Below, piece after piece: positions 53,963 to 64,000 of a DNA stretch of 64,000 nt. Within the stretch, counting starts at the first letter, position 1. Each line of letters opens with the position of its first letter. Source of the stretch: Branchipolynoe longqiensis (Eukaryota; Annelida; Polychaeta; Phyllodocida; Polynoidae); NCBI GenBank assembly GCA_030323885.1, contig JASIRB010003302.1, forward strand, positions 21,784-85,783. The letters run 5' to 3'. The notes below the pieces were generated by a model. The model made no database searches, was not told where the DNA came from, and saw only the letters and a list, made by a program, of their open reading frames with translations. The translations under genes and the position numbers were made by a program.

Positions 53963-56386
53963 TGTAAAGGACGTCCTAACACCGTGAGTTCTGTAACGTA
54001 ACTGTCTTTATTTGGAATGGATCCTTGTGACGTCACACGGTCTTGGATCGGGGGTGTTCGGATACATATATTACACCTTCCCCGTAACAATCAATACCGT
54101 TTTAATGACGATTAACACGCTTACATTGACTAACCTCCTTATGCCTTCTACAAGTTATCTGATCCCAATGAATCCCGTGAATATGATTAATACAGCAATG
54201 CCTTAATAATAACACTCCTTAACTATTCTTTCTTTTAGTCTTAGCGACTCTATTTACTATTGATTTCAACAGGTTATCCTCGTCCTCTCTATAGCAAATG
54301 CTATATGTCATATCCCCCTTCTTTACATGACAATGCAACTGCATTGTAAATCACATGGAAACTGTCTTCTTATCATACTACATTATATCTATATGTGTTT
54401 CCTCAGTTTAAGAAGAGAACTATTAAAGTCTTAAATGGGGAACTATTACACATGTAATATTATACGAAATACGTCTCAGAAAGTAACACAGTGAATACGT
54501 AATACGGGTCCGTTGTCAATTCTTATGTGTACAATTGTTATGTCCCTTCTTTATATGACCCGGATTACGAGTGTATTCTTATTTACGTAACGTTGTATGC
54601 TACTTCTAATTCAACATGGTATTTGCGAGTATCAACAGATAACGGTCCAGTACTAACCTGTACTTGACGGTTATGATATATATAACATATTAAACAGATT
54701 ATTAACACATTTGGGCTTATCAACATTAGTAGGAAATATGATCTAAGCAAGTTGGTGTCGTCTGAGAACTGTATTAAGTAAGTTCTGGAACAACCCGTAA
54801 CATTCACACATTGCGTAAGTACACAGACAATGGGTAAACCTAGATATTAGTAACCTAACCGAACAGTAGGCCGAGATACTCTACCATACCGTGTAGTGTA
54901 ATTTGAATAATTTCGTTTCTGAAGGGGTTCGAGTTCAGTACGGTTGTCATTCGATCGACGAGATCGATTAATGGTTTCTTTACGGCAACCGTAGATAAAT
55001 TTTCTGTTACGCCGCACTACATGGTCATGGTCATTTAGTATCTCGTAATCCCTTGGGTAATTTCTGTCGGTATGCACAATTGTCCCTTTTTTCCATTCAT
55101 TGTTGTGGTCCTTGTATCGGACCTTATCCCCCTTATTTAACAAAGGTTGTTCCTTACCTGCCCGTTTGTCATAGTACACTTTTTGTAATGTTTGTCTCTG
55201 ACGAAACTGCAGCATCCTAGATGGTTCTGCTTTTGCAGCCAAATCACGGTCTATCACCGGAATTTTACTCCTTAACTTTCGTGACATCAGCAGTTGCGCT
55301 GGCGATGCGCTAATGCCATCTAGTGATGTGTTTCTATAATTGAGCATGGCTATATTGACGTCACCCCTGTCTCTAATACATTTTTTTATTATTCTTTTAA
55401 TTGTCTGTACATATCGCTCAATTTAGCCATTGCTTTGAGCGTGCATCAGATTTGTGTATGCTGAACTAAAACCATATGCAACAGCAAATTTCTTAAATTC
55501 TTCGCTTGCGAATTGAGGGCCATTGTCCGAAACAACTATATGGAGTATGCCGTATCTTGCAAAGGTTTGTTGTAATGCCTCAATAACCGCTCTACTAGAT
55601 AAATTCACCAATTATATGAAGTCAGGGAATTTAGAGTAGTAGTCAACAATAAGAATGTAGTTTTTACCCTGTACATAAAACAAATCTATTCCAATCTTAT
55701 GAAACGGTACATTTGTGAATGAATGGTTCATTAATGGTTCTTTTGGCTGTTCTTTTCTAAATTCTTGGCATACGTCACATCTTGAAACTTTGTCTTCCAA
55801 CTGACTACTGAAACCAGGCCAAAACACACTGTCTCTGGCCAGCTGCTTACATTTCACGACACCCAAGTGGGATTCATGTAATTTTATCAACATATTGGGC
55901 TGTAAGAGTTTCGGTATTATTATTTCTGTACCTTTTAATAATATTCCGTCATACCATGTTATGTCATGCCTATAAGAAAAGTAAGGTTTTACATCATCAG
56001 GAACATGCAGTTTGTTTCTAGGCCACCTGTTCAATGTTAAATTCTTCACTTTGCCTAGGGTCTGGTCCAAATTGGTGTATTCCCTGAGTTGTTGGATATT
56101 ATCAATAGTGACCCCTACTGATGCCACCGACAAGTCGTTATCATATAGATCGTATGATTGAATCCAAGATCTCCAATTGATAGCCATGTGTTCATCCAAG
56201 TTTAATGGCCCCGGGGGTTTTAATCCGTGCAAAGCCATTGTGAAGATCCACCCGTACTATCTGACACCATGTAAAGGACGTCCTAACACCGTGAGTTCTG
56301 TAACATAACTGTCTTTATTTGGAATGGATCCTTGTGACGTCACACGGTCTTGGATCGGGGGTGTTCGGATACATACATACATTACA
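53963..56386 (-). mobile_element. Gypsy-like LTR retrotransposon with large internal deletion
   Basis: Two short LTRs (53963-54075 and 56270-56386; about 113-117 bp, differing by a CATA insertion and a few substitutions). On the coding strand they read TGTAAT ... TTTACA. A purine-rich tract (ACGGGGAAGG) precedes the 3' LTR. The segment after the 5' LTR (TGGTGTCAGATAGTACGG) is the likely primer-binding site. The flanking duplication is CCTAA (53958-53962) versus CCTAC (56387-56391). The insertion lies directly after the first five intron bases of the Harbinger-2 transposase exon 1 donor. Confidence 0.88.
54847..56238 (-). pseudogene. Gypsy-like Gag start fused to integrase
   Basis: The ORF begins like a Gag N-terminus (MALHGLKPPGPLNLDEHMAI, then NWRSWIQSYDLYDND) and within about 40 residues changes to the pre-integrase linker (LREYTNLDQTLGKVKNL). 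Gag core, protease, RT and RNase H are therefore deleted. The integrase zinc-binding module is LHESHLGVVKCKQ with CDVCQEF. Core motifs are IGIDLF, IVVSDNGPQF and, for the catalytic Glu, IERYVQT. TAA codons near 55609-55611 (after PDFI) and just before IERYVQT (about 55422) break it. The C-terminal part, 55347-54847, has YDKRAG and KGDKVRYKDHNNEWKKGTI. 54076-54846 shows no coding sequence. It is not functional. Confidence 0.82.
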
Positions 56387-56830
56387 CCTACCTTTCCCTT
56401 GTCCATAGAAGCCACTCAGGGCTAGCAAAGAGGCCCATCAAAGTGAGGAGGTGAACCACAAGGCCTCTGCGCTCATCTTCTTGAGACCGAAAGAAACGTT
56501 CGCTCCTTCTCTGGGACGCCTCCACAATCCCTTCAAAATTCGCTCGTGCACGGTCTCTTCTGACCCTGGCTGATGCTCTTCGGCGCGAAGTTAAAAACAT
56601 TAACATTCCGGTGACAACTTGGCTGGCCATTGCTGTTGTTTTGGAGGGTCACGGACATGCGCAGATATCCACTTCCGCCTTAAGCCGGCCTAAGTACTGC
56701 ATGTGTGGACGCGACACACTTTCAAACTCGGTGTGTGTGAATGAGCCACTAGTTCGCCTCATCTAGTTTGCCTTATCTAAGTCAGCCTAAAGTTGTATGC
56801 AGGTAGGGGCTACGACTTGGATTTCAAAAC

Positions 56831-57590
56831 GTCTTGAAAAATCAAGACGTTCTGAAAAACCAAGCCAGTTTACATGTAGAAACCAATAGGGGTGACCTGT
56901 CACAGTCTGCCACTACTTTAATATTGAAGATGGAACCTAACAAAATACATCATTAAAATGGCTATAAGTAGCTCTTCAAAGTTCATGTGAAGAAAATGCT
57001 CATGTGTATAGTATGTTCATAATATTCAATTAAAACTACATTAAAATAAAGAGATAATCTTATTTTGCCTATAACATTGTGCTGTTTTTATTCTGGAATT
57101 AGTCATTTTTACTGGTGAAACACCATGGTCTATTTAAACAAGTATTTTTCTTAGAATCAAAATCCTGGACATAGTTAATGAGAAATAACCAACAATATGA
57201 ACAAATCATGATGAATAGTATCATATATGCCATTACTCTAATGTACACAGGCAGATGGGTTGTTGTTTTAGCAGTCTACTTACACAAGGATGGCCTCTGG
57301 AGCTGGGTGTGGGTGTTGGGTGTGTGTGGGTGTGGGTGTGTGTGTGGGTGTGGGTGCAAAGTGAGATTTCTCTCTGTGTGGTATATCCACCATGTAGTAT
57401 ATGTGTTTGCAGCTCAGCAGTTTTTCACACGGATTACTACTCTTTCTACTGTAAGTACCGGAACATAAACTGGCAAGATTGTTTATGAATACACTTAGCA
57501 CACGCTTATAGACTTGTTGTCTGTATCTTATTTGATAATAAGTAATATTCTCAAGCGTGTTGTTTAGCCGGTGCCGTAGATTGAGGCATC
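56831..57590. other. Unassigned interval with a GTGTGGGTG microsatellite
   Basis: No gene is supported. 57303-57352 is a (GTGTGGGTG)-type repeat. A small inverted repeat, CAAGACGTTCTGAAAAACCAAG-like but kept short here, lies near 56830-56875 (GTCTTGAAAAATCAAGAC). Confidence 0.5.
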
Positions 57591-58038
57591 CATTTTGTTT
57601 TTGCCGCCCGTTGCCGAACGGAGAGACATGTTGACATGGGTCATTTCGTCGCTTAGGTACAAATTGCCGCCCGTTGCCCAACGGAGAGACATGTTGGCTG
57701 GAGCCATTTCGTCGCTATGATAGTTTTTTCTGAGGCGTACCTCCGAGTATCATAATATTTTCTCCAACTTGTTGGTGTCGTAGCCACCGGTGGGAGAAGT
57801 CTATGGTACAGAGAGTGTGGGCGGGATCTACACTGGTCCCGCCCCGCGTTGGTTCGGCTCGCTTGCGACCGTCATACCTCCGATACTTTAGCTTACACAC
57901 GCCTGGGTTAAAACTGGTGTAAATACAGTTTTATTACCCCTGAATGACCCTCCGGCCTCATAGCACTGTTCCACTGGTTCAGTTTTCCTTGAGTTGTGGT
58001 TTTAAAAACGCCTTTTGGTTGTTTTCAGAACCCTCAGG

Positions 58039-59354
58039 ATGGCCGCGAAGCGGGGTGACAAGGGTGCACCACATACCCTCAGTGAAGGGGACGCGGCCTC
58101 GGGACGCCAGTCCGCCCCGTCACGTGATCGCTCCCCTGAACCGGGACCCTCGCAGCTGGTGGCGAATGAGCAGATGGTCAAGCTCATACGGGAGCAACTG
58201 CAACAGCTGCTCCCTACGCCCAAAACGTCAACAAAGGCAGATGCCTCCCCATCAGAACCATCGGAATGGGAGGATCTGTCGGACCAACCAACTAACGACT
58301 CGGAGGTGGCCTTGGGGCGCAAACGAAAACACCCCAAAAAGTACTCGTCTGGCGGAGATGAGTACTATAAGGCCAGGAACAAGGTCCAGAAGGTCAGAAG
58401 GACAAAGAAAAAGTCCAAATCAAAGAAGAAGAAGTCAAAGTCTTCTTCCTCTGACTCCTCCGATCATTCGACTACCACGCAGTCCGAATCGGATGACCCA
58501 CATCCCGGTACTTTTGCGAACATCACCGTTAAGGTCGCAAAGAAGATCAGGACGGTCAGAAAGCGGCGCATCAACACCTGCACGCTTTTGAGGAAGAATG
58601 TCAAAGGACATTTTGACACCTTCAAGCCCGCGGAGACTCTAACAAAGCTCGCGGAAGAATACACGGGCATCAAAGGGATCCCCGAGGCAACCATCAAAGA
58701 GATGGACGACGACGTGACCATGAGCGAAGACAGGGAAAAAGTTTGAGACCTGTCTCCATACCGTCCATAAAGGTGTACTGGTGGCACTCGCGGCAATCAT
58801 GCCGGTAGCCAACAGGATGATGACCGGAAACAAGTTCACTACGGTCACAAAAGACATGAACGCGGCGATCACGTCGTTAACAGCCACGAGTAACTTCTTG
58901 TCGTACAGGCGTTTCGAAAATGTCTTCAAGTCGGTTACTACCGATGCTGGCAAGCAGGTTGCCCGCTCCAAGAAGGTCGTCGACAACGACGGAAAAGAAT
59001 ACACTCTTTTCCTGGCGCCTAAACCCATCAAAGGCAAACCGCTGGACCATGGACCATTCCAAAATGTTTGGAGGACAGCTACAGTACCTGTTCAAACAGG
59101 TAGAAACACAGGCGAAACAATCCAAACACCTAGACGGCAAGAAGGATTCCAATGTGGCTAAGTTCGAGAAATCCAGATCGGATTTTCGAGGGCGGCGGAC
59201 CGGCCAATCGACCAACCGCTTCGGCAGCCGGAACTACGGCTACCAATCGAGGGGACGCGGCCAGAGGAACCAGTACGGCTGGAACGACGGCAACCGCCCC
59301 TTCAGGAGAGACAATCCTCCCCAGAAGCAATTCCCCAAACCGGGCAACAAATAG
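58039..59354 (+). pseudogene. DIRS-B Gag-like protein with two frame changes
   Basis: The first frame starts at ATG 58039 (MAAKRGDKGAPH), chosen over the upstream Met at 58015 because TTGGTTGTTTTCAG just before it looks like a splice acceptor. It is highly charged, with a lysine/serine-rich block (KKSKSKKKKSKSSSSDSSDH), and stops at 58746 after VTMSEDREKV. The sequence continues in another frame with LAAIMPVANRMMTGNKFTTV and NFLSYRRFENVFKS up to about 59065. A third frame ends with FGGQLQYLFKQVETQAK and an arginine/glycine-rich tail (NYGYQSRGRGQRNQYGW) at 59354. An RG-rich, nucleic-acid-binding end is usual for DIRS Gag. The frame changes could be mutations or recoding sites; comparison with other copies would tell. 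Confidence 0.65.
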
Positions 59355-60446
59355 AGCCTCAAAAGCAACCCAGTGTAAGCCCCTTTTGTGCAGGCAATGT
59401 ATCTAATCACATTATGGACTGGGAACAACTGACTCATGATCAGTCAGTTCTCGATATTGTTAGAGGGGTTTTCATTCCTTTCATAGAAACCCCTTTACAA
59501 CGTAAAGTCCCTTTCCCATACCGCTTAACTCAACATGAGGAATTGGCATTAGACATAGAAGTAAATAAATTTCAATCCAAAGGTATCATTACTACCGTTC
59601 AACATACGGAAGGAGAATATATCTCAAATATCTTCTCACGGCCCAAACCTAATGGCGACATTAGAATGATCCTTGACTTAACTATTCTAAATAAATTAGT
59701 CGAATATAAGCACTTCAAAATGTTTTCGTTACAAACAGCCCGCGACCTAGTAATGCAGGGCTCGTGGCTCGCAAGCGTAGACCTCAAAGACGCTTACTAT
59801 ACTATACCGATCTATGAGTCGCATAGAAAATTTCTTAGATTTATGTGGCAAGGCCAATTGTACCAATTTACATGCTTGCCAAATGGCCTAGCCTGTGCCC
59901 CACGTTTATTTACAAAGTTACTTAAACCCGTATTTGCTGAAATGGCCAAGAAAGGCCATGTCATGTTTCCATATATTGATGACTCATTTATTGTAGCACG
60001 CACAAGGGAAGATTGCCTTTTAGCCATAAAGGACTTATGTGATAACTTAACCCACTTAGGGTTTTTCATTCACGACACCAAATCGGTTCTACAACCAACA
60101 TCCCTATTAAAATTCTTAGGTTTCTTTATTAATACAAGAGAAATGACAATCTCCCTAACATCAGACAAAATTGAAAACTTTAGTGCTACAGCCTCAGACC
60201 TTTTAAACATAAAACGACCAAAAATAAGGCAAGTGGCTGTGCTCATTGGTCTAATGGTGGCTTATGCACCAGCCGTATTATACGGGAAAGCACATATTAA
60301 ATCCCTCGAAATAGATAAAAAATATCGCCCTAACCAAAGCTAAGGGAAATTTCGAATGCCAAATGACCATTTCCAAAGCAGGACATGATAACATCCAATG
60401 GTGGATGAAACATTTAATTAATTCCCATAATCCCATCCGCATGGAT

Positions 60447-61751
60447 TTTTTTAATTTTTTTTATTTTTTTTTTATTGAGGCTGTATTTATACTGTCCATA
60501 GCATATAAGCCTGGGTATTCAGGCTTGTTTTCAATGCTGGCCAGCTGTAGTGTTGGTGTTGTTTATCACACAGTAGCTGCTGATAAGGTATTTGCTTGCC
60601 TTATTTCAGTAGCAGATAGATAGTTGGTTGGTCTGGTTATGTTGTATGGATGTCTATGTTAATTTTTTTGGATTTTTCTTGGCATATTATGTGCTTTATT
60701 TTTTCTACTTTATATTCTAGACAGCTACTCCTATTTCATTTCATAGGCTTGTACGCAGCTGTGAGGTGAGTTTACTGGGTGCTTTTGGTTAATGGTTACC
60801 TTCCATTGGGCGTCTCGCTGGTGGGCCGTGACATGTAACACCTGCCCTTTTGCGGTGCAGCTTAGTTGGGGGTTCCTAGCCTTATTTTGCACAGATATTT
60901 TTTGTATGTTTTTAGGTCAGGAATTTGTCGTTCCTTTACTGTTTGGGCATTCCACACCTTGGCAGCCATTTCTAGCGTGCTTCTCTCGTGAGCTTTTATT
61001 TGGCTTCTGGTCTGCTTTAGTAGTGGCGCATTATTTGCTCTAGTTGCCCTTTGTGGTTTTGTTAGGAGTTTATTGTCTTGACTATAGCTGTATGCTAATG
61101 TTTTCAGATGATTTATTCTCCTATTTTCTAGCAATTTTACTTTGGTTCTTTTGTGTATGTCATAGGTGGGGTGCAGCTTGTCTACTCTGAGGCAGATTTT
61201 CAGGGCTCTGTTCTGTAGTGTTTGCAGTTTTTTTAGAAGTTCTTTCTTTGCACCCATGTAGTTTACATCTCCATAGTCAAAATAGGGTAGCACCATGCCC
61301 TTGAAGATTTTTATTGACATTTCTTGTGTCATGTAGTCTCTTAGCTTTGCAAATAGCCACAGTTTGTGGTTTACTTTTTGTATAATTTTGTTTATACATA
61401 GGTTGTAGTTTAGTTGGCTGTCCAACTCAAGGCCTAGGTATTTGTAATGGTCTACATTTTCTAGTGTTTGGTTTCCTAGCTTACAGTGTAGTTTTCTTTC
61501 TGGCATTTGTTTATGCGAGAAGAGAACTGTTTTTGACTTGCTTGTGTTGATGGTTATTTTGTTGGACTCACACCACTCATCCAGTTTTAGTAGGAGCTTG
61601 TTTAGTTTAGTTATTACCTCCTCTTCTGTGGTGCCGTTTGCATATATGACTGTGTCATCTGCATATAGTTGGAGGCATTCGGTTTGTAACCATTTTTCAA
61701 GATCGTTTATGTAGATTATAAAGAGCAGTGGCCCTAGCACTGACCCTTGGG
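60447..61751 (-). mobile_element. LINE-D (same family as LINE-B), 5'-truncated, inserted in DIRS-B
   Basis: Flanked by a perfect 44-bp target duplication (60403-60446 and 61752-61795; begins GGATGAAACATTTAATTAAT). The minus-strand A-rich tail is the T-run at 60447. The 5' end falls inside the RT motif PQGSVLG, at nearly the same place as in LINE-B. Confidence 0.9.
60862..61751 (-). pseudogene. LINE-D reverse transcriptase C-terminal part
   Basis: Open from PQGSVLGPLLFIIYINDLEK through the catalytic box LYADDTVIYANG, INTSKSKTVLFSHKQ, YKYLGLELDSQLNYN, HKLWLFAKLRDYMTQ, LPYFDYGDVNYMGAK and LQNRALKICLRV to KIRLGTPN. Residues before PQGSVLG in the long open frame come from the DIRS-B target on the other strand and do not belong to the LINE. 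There is no endonuclease and only a partial polymerase, so it is a dead 5'-truncated copy. Compared with LINE-B the order of motifs is identical and the similarity high. Confidence 0.85.
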
Positions 61752-62451
61752 GGATGAAACATTTAATTAATTCCCATAATCCCATCCGCATGGATGAGCC
61801 CAACACAACAGTTACAACTGATGCGTCACTAGAAGGGTGGGGTGCCCACAGAGGAAATGAAGCTACTGGGGGCCGCTGGTTAGATAATGAAATAGATGAC
61901 CACATAAACGTCCTAGAATTGAGAGCCATCTATCTAGGACTTACGAGCTTAGTAAAAATAGATAAACTTACCATCCAAGTTTTAACTGATAATACTACCG
62001 CAATGGCCTACATCCGTAATATGGGTGGGACAAAGTCCTCAGCTTGCAACGATATAGCAAAACTCATTTGGGATTGGGCAGAAAAACAACATGTTTGGAT
62101 TACAGTAGCTCACATCCCAGGTAAACTAAATACACTGGCCGACAATAAAAGCCGCCATTTCCATGACCATTTAGAATGGTCTCTCAGCCCCGACATATTT
62201 CTAGCCATTTGTCAGGAATGGGGCTTGCCAGACATAGACCTTTTTGCCTCACGTAAAAACAAAAAACTTGATAAATATGTATCCTGGCACCCAGAACCAC
62301 ATGCTTGGCGAGTGGATGCTTTTTCCCTCACTTGGAATAACGCATTTTATTATATTTTTCCCCCATTCAGCCTGGTCAGCAGAGTAGCCAGAAAGATCAG
62401 GCTAGACAAAACCCATGCGGTATTGATAGTACCAGACTGGAACACTCAGCC

Positions 62452-63546
62452 GTGGCGAGCCATAGTCGAATGGGAAGCCAAGAAGGTTTTAAAATTCCCA
62501 AGAGGGCAGGTAAACCTACAACATCAAGGAAAAGTGACGACACAAGGGGACGTGTCAACAACCCCCCTACTGGCATTCCTTTTCTAAGGGCGTATTTACA
62601 AAAATACGGACTAGATAAAATCACCCAAGAAAGGTTAATTTCGGATGCCTGGAGACCAGGAACTGTAAAAATGTATACTACTTACCTTAGGAAATGGGGA
62701 GTACATTGTTTAATACATAAAGTTAAACCGATGGCCCCCACGATCGCTCAAGTAGGCCGCTTCCTCCGCATGTTGGAAGATGATGGACTTGGTTATGGGG
62801 CTATAAATGCGGCGCGCTGCGCACTCTCCATAATTGTGCCAAGAATCGAAGGACAAACCATTGGCAAACATGAAGTAATTCATTGGATCATGAGAGGAAT
62901 CTATGAAAGAAACCCCCCAAAGCCGAAATATAGTCGGTTTTGGGATGTTTCTACGGTGTTTAAACTTTTCCAATCCTGGCCGGAGAATAAATTGCTCACG
63001 GTCCAACGGTTAGGCTATAAATTAGCAGTACTATTATTACTAGTTACAGGACATAGAGGACAAACAATTGTAGCCCTCTCTTTGCAAGGCCTCGACATTG
63101 ACAAAAAAGAGGCCACGTTTGACTTAAACGTTCTGTTAAAGTCTAACAGGACAGGAGATCCACTCTCCTCTATTCATTTAGATAGCTTTCCACAGGATAA
63201 GAAACTGTGTGTAGTTTCAGCCATTAGAACATACATATCCAAGACAAAGGGAATACGGAATTCCAAACAACTCTTAGTGAGCTTTATCAAGCCACATAAA
63301 GCCATCTCACGTGACACACTAGCCAGATGGACTATTATTATACTCAAGTTGGCTGGCATTGACACGGAACGTTATGCTTCGCATTCCACAAGGGGTGCTA
63401 TGGTGTCCAAAGCGAGAAAATTAGGAATCTCGGTTCGAAGAATCCTAACACACGCCGGCTGGAAGACGGCCAAGTCGTTTGCTAAACATTACAACAAACG
63501 ACTAGAGAAACCAAGCGGGGTGGCAACCCGCCTACTCACCAACTAA
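62452..63546 (+). CDS. DIRS-B tyrosine recombinase, intact, 364 aa
   Basis: This is the site-specific recombinase that integrates the circular DNA intermediate of DIRS elements without a target duplication. The N-terminal SAM-like core-binding part spans roughly residues 50-150 (SDAWRPGTVKMYTTYLRKWG, RFLRMLEDDGLGYGAINAAR). The catalytic domain has Arg in LLVTGHRGQTIVAL, the HxxR box in YASHSTRGAMVSKA, AGW in RILTHAGWKTAK, and the nucleophilic Tyr in FAKHYNKRLE. All catalytic landmarks are present and there is no stop. The ORF overlaps the end of the RNase H frame. The Met at 62452 is the first in frame; the true start could be slightly downstream. It is the best candidate for an active protein in the window. 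Confidence 0.9.
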   Translation: MASHSRMGSQEGFKIPKRAGKPTTSRKSDDTRGRVNNPPTGIPFLRAYLQKYGLDKITQERLISDAWRPGTVKMYTTYLRKWGVHCLIHKVKPMAPTIAQVGRFLRMLEDDGLGYGAINAARCALSIIVPRIEGQTIGKHEVIHWIMRGIYERNPPKPKYSRFWDVSTVFKLFQSWPENKLLTVQRLGYKLAVLLLLVTGHRGQTIVALSLQGLDIDKKEATFDLNVLLKSNRTGDPLSSIHLDSFPQDKKLCVVSAIRTYISKTKGIRNSKQLLVSFIKPHKAISRDTLARWTIIILKLAGIDTERYASHSTRGAMVSKARKLGISVRRILTHAGWKTAKSFAKHYNKRLEKPSGVATRLLTN

Positions 63547-63684
63547 CAAGAACCGGTGAGATGTACAAACTTTTGTTTTACTACTGATACAAATACATGT
63601 TCATCAGATAATTGGGGATAAAAATGAGGCTACGTGAAGGTCTCCCTCGGCCTCGAGTAGCCGAGGCGTTGTACCGAGGTAAAA

Positions 63685-64000
63685 TAGTATAGTTATACGA
63701 ATCTTACCTGGGTACAGATGATGGATAACTCTTGTTTTCCCGAGGTACAAGCCTCGGGTAATCGTGGACTAGGGCCCACCCGCCACACCCTGCCACGATT
63801 ATCACGTTCGCTTGTGCCAAAACGAAAACATCAGATTTCCATCATTTTAAGCTCATTTTTATCCTGAATAATTAGGTGAAGATTGCTGAACCCGGATGTT
63901 GCTTCCTTCTCCCTAGTCCACGATTACCCGAGGCTTGTACCTCGGGAAAACAAGAGTTATCCATCATCTGTACCCAGGTAAGATTCGTATAACTATACTA
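63685..64000. repeat. Perfect 90-bp inverted repeat at the window edge
   Basis: The arm 63685-63774 (starting TAGTATAGTTATACGAATCT) is the exact complement of 63911-64000, with a 136-bp loop. It may be the terminal/internal complementary region of DIRS-B or a foldback MITE inserted there. The right arm may extend past the window. Confidence 0.85.

Larger units (their letters stand above)
52095..56630 (-). pseudogene. Harbinger-2 DDE transposase (HARBI1-like), exons separated by insertions
   Basis: Exon 1 (56630-56392) starts MASQVVTGMLMF and ends at donor AAAG/GTAGG. Exon 2 begins at 53601 after TTTTTTCCAG and has HWWSHIVNVTFREQDWVANF and HIARVDTHMR, then abuts a MITE fragment near 53455. 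Exon 3 starts at 52978 after CACTACTTTCAG (YIPVEVCVAVTLWLLATG, YRGMGHLFGI). After a one-base frame change near 52803 it continues to 52095 with FPNCGGVIDGTHIPI, WPGRVHDARVL, LLGDPAYPL, FNYRLSCARMMIENTFG and FTLNNICEVH. All three catalytic residues (IDG, HDA, IEN) are kept. It is a spliced cut-and-paste transposase, inactivated by the frameshift and by the Gypsy and MITE insertions in intron regions. Confidence 0.82.
42507..56830. mobile_element. PIF/Harbinger DNA transposon (Harbinger-2), expanded by nested insertions
   Basis: The left end AGCCGTGGTGACACACGGGC abuts TAA at 42504-42506. It carries a four-exon Myb/SANT-like gene on the plus strand and a transposase gene on the minus strand, converging near 51.8-52.1 kb. 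Subterminal GAGGCGAACTAG- and TTAAGCCG-like motifs occur near both ends and in introns. The right end is not determined; 56830 is an estimate from the spacing beyond the transposase start codon. At least five insertions lie inside it. Confidence 0.7.
59414..62587 (+). pseudogene. DIRS-B reverse transcriptase/RNase H, split by LINE-D
   Basis: The RT half (59414-60343) has YISNIFSRPKPNGDIRMILD, YKHFKMFSLQTARDL, SVDLKDAYYTIPI, FTCLPNGLACAPRLFTKL, catalytic YIDDSFIVA and LKFLGFFI. A one-base frameshift in the A-run near 60327 precedes HDNIQWWMKHL. LINE-D and a 44-bp duplication follow. The RNase H half (61754-62587) resumes with TVTTDASLEGWGAH, NVLELRAIYLGL, LTDNTTAMAYI, GKLNTLADNKSR and the DIRS-type segment PDIDLFASRKNKKLDKYVSW. 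It would make DNA from element RNA. The frameshift and LINE inactivate this copy. The 3' end overlaps the recombinase ORF by about 135 bp. Confidence 0.87.
57590..64000 (+). mobile_element. DIRS-like retrotransposon (copy B), relatively young, split by a LINE
   Basis: On the plus strand: Gag, RT/RNase H, then an intact tyrosine recombinase ending at 63546. The 5' region has a 60-bp duplication (GCCGCCCGTTGCC, AACGGAGAGACATGTTG and TTTCGTCGCT at about 57603 and 57665). The 3' region has a perfect inverted repeat reaching the window edge. The exact left boundary is an estimate. Confidence 0.8.

Overview
This window is non-coding, repeat-saturated DNA from a eukaryote, most probably a marine or other invertebrate animal. 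The evidence is the combination of spliced PIF/Harbinger transposons with GT-AG introns, several tRNA-derived SINE copies, DIRS/Ngaro-type tyrosine-recombinase retrotransposons, RTE-like and Jockey/CR1-like LINEs, a Gypsy remnant and very large minisatellites. I found no convincing host protein-coding gene. I cannot name the species. No CRISPR, rRNA or bacterial operon structure is present.

Layout. 1-4.1 kb: a decayed DIRS-like retrotransposon on the minus strand (Gag, reverse transcriptase/RNase H, tyrosine recombinase). 4.1-14 kb: SINE copies, long tandem arrays (62, 68, 24 and 16 bp units, polypyrimidine and TG tracts), a GC-rich inverted-repeat element and two abutting copies of a TTAA-flanked MITE. 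14.16-18.62 kb: a complete PIF/Harbinger element with matching terminal repeats and TTA target duplications, carrying a DDE transposase gene and a MADF-domain gene that converge and interleave. 18.6-36.5 kb: more SINEs, one interrupted by a solo terminal repeat of a Ngaro-like element; a non-autonomous Harbinger MITE; and tandem arrays of 35, 13, 47, 57, 95, 24, 64 and 40 bp units. At about 32.87-33.12 kb there is a promoter-like stretch followed by a splice-donor consensus.

36.5-57 kb is a nest of transposons. A TTAA MITE (36.56-42.5 kb) was split by a Jockey/CR1-like LINE (36,636-42,341), which was itself split by an RTE-like LINE with a 982-codon ORF (38,936-42,102; 11-bp target duplication). 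The same MITE is also cut at 42,506 by a second Harbinger element. That Harbinger has a four-exon Myb/SANT-like gene and a transposase gene. Its Myb gene is interrupted twice: by an inverted-repeat element containing a gag-only Ngaro-like element with split direct repeats, and by a 3.5-kb inverted-repeat transposon carrying a cysteine-rich CXC-like protein and a third LINE. Its transposase gene is interrupted by a Gypsy-like element in which the Gag start is fused to integrase. In several cases, removing the insert and one copy of the target duplication restores the reading frame across the join, so the insertion order can be read directly.

57.6-64 kb: a younger DIRS-like element on the plus strand with Gag, RT/RNase H and an intact tyrosine recombinase ORF, split by a LINE with a 44-bp target duplication, and ending in a perfect 90-bp inverted repeat that runs to the window edge. 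The genes here do not form a cellular pathway. Each set serves copying or cut-and-paste movement of its own element, and most are broken by stops, frameshifts or insertions.
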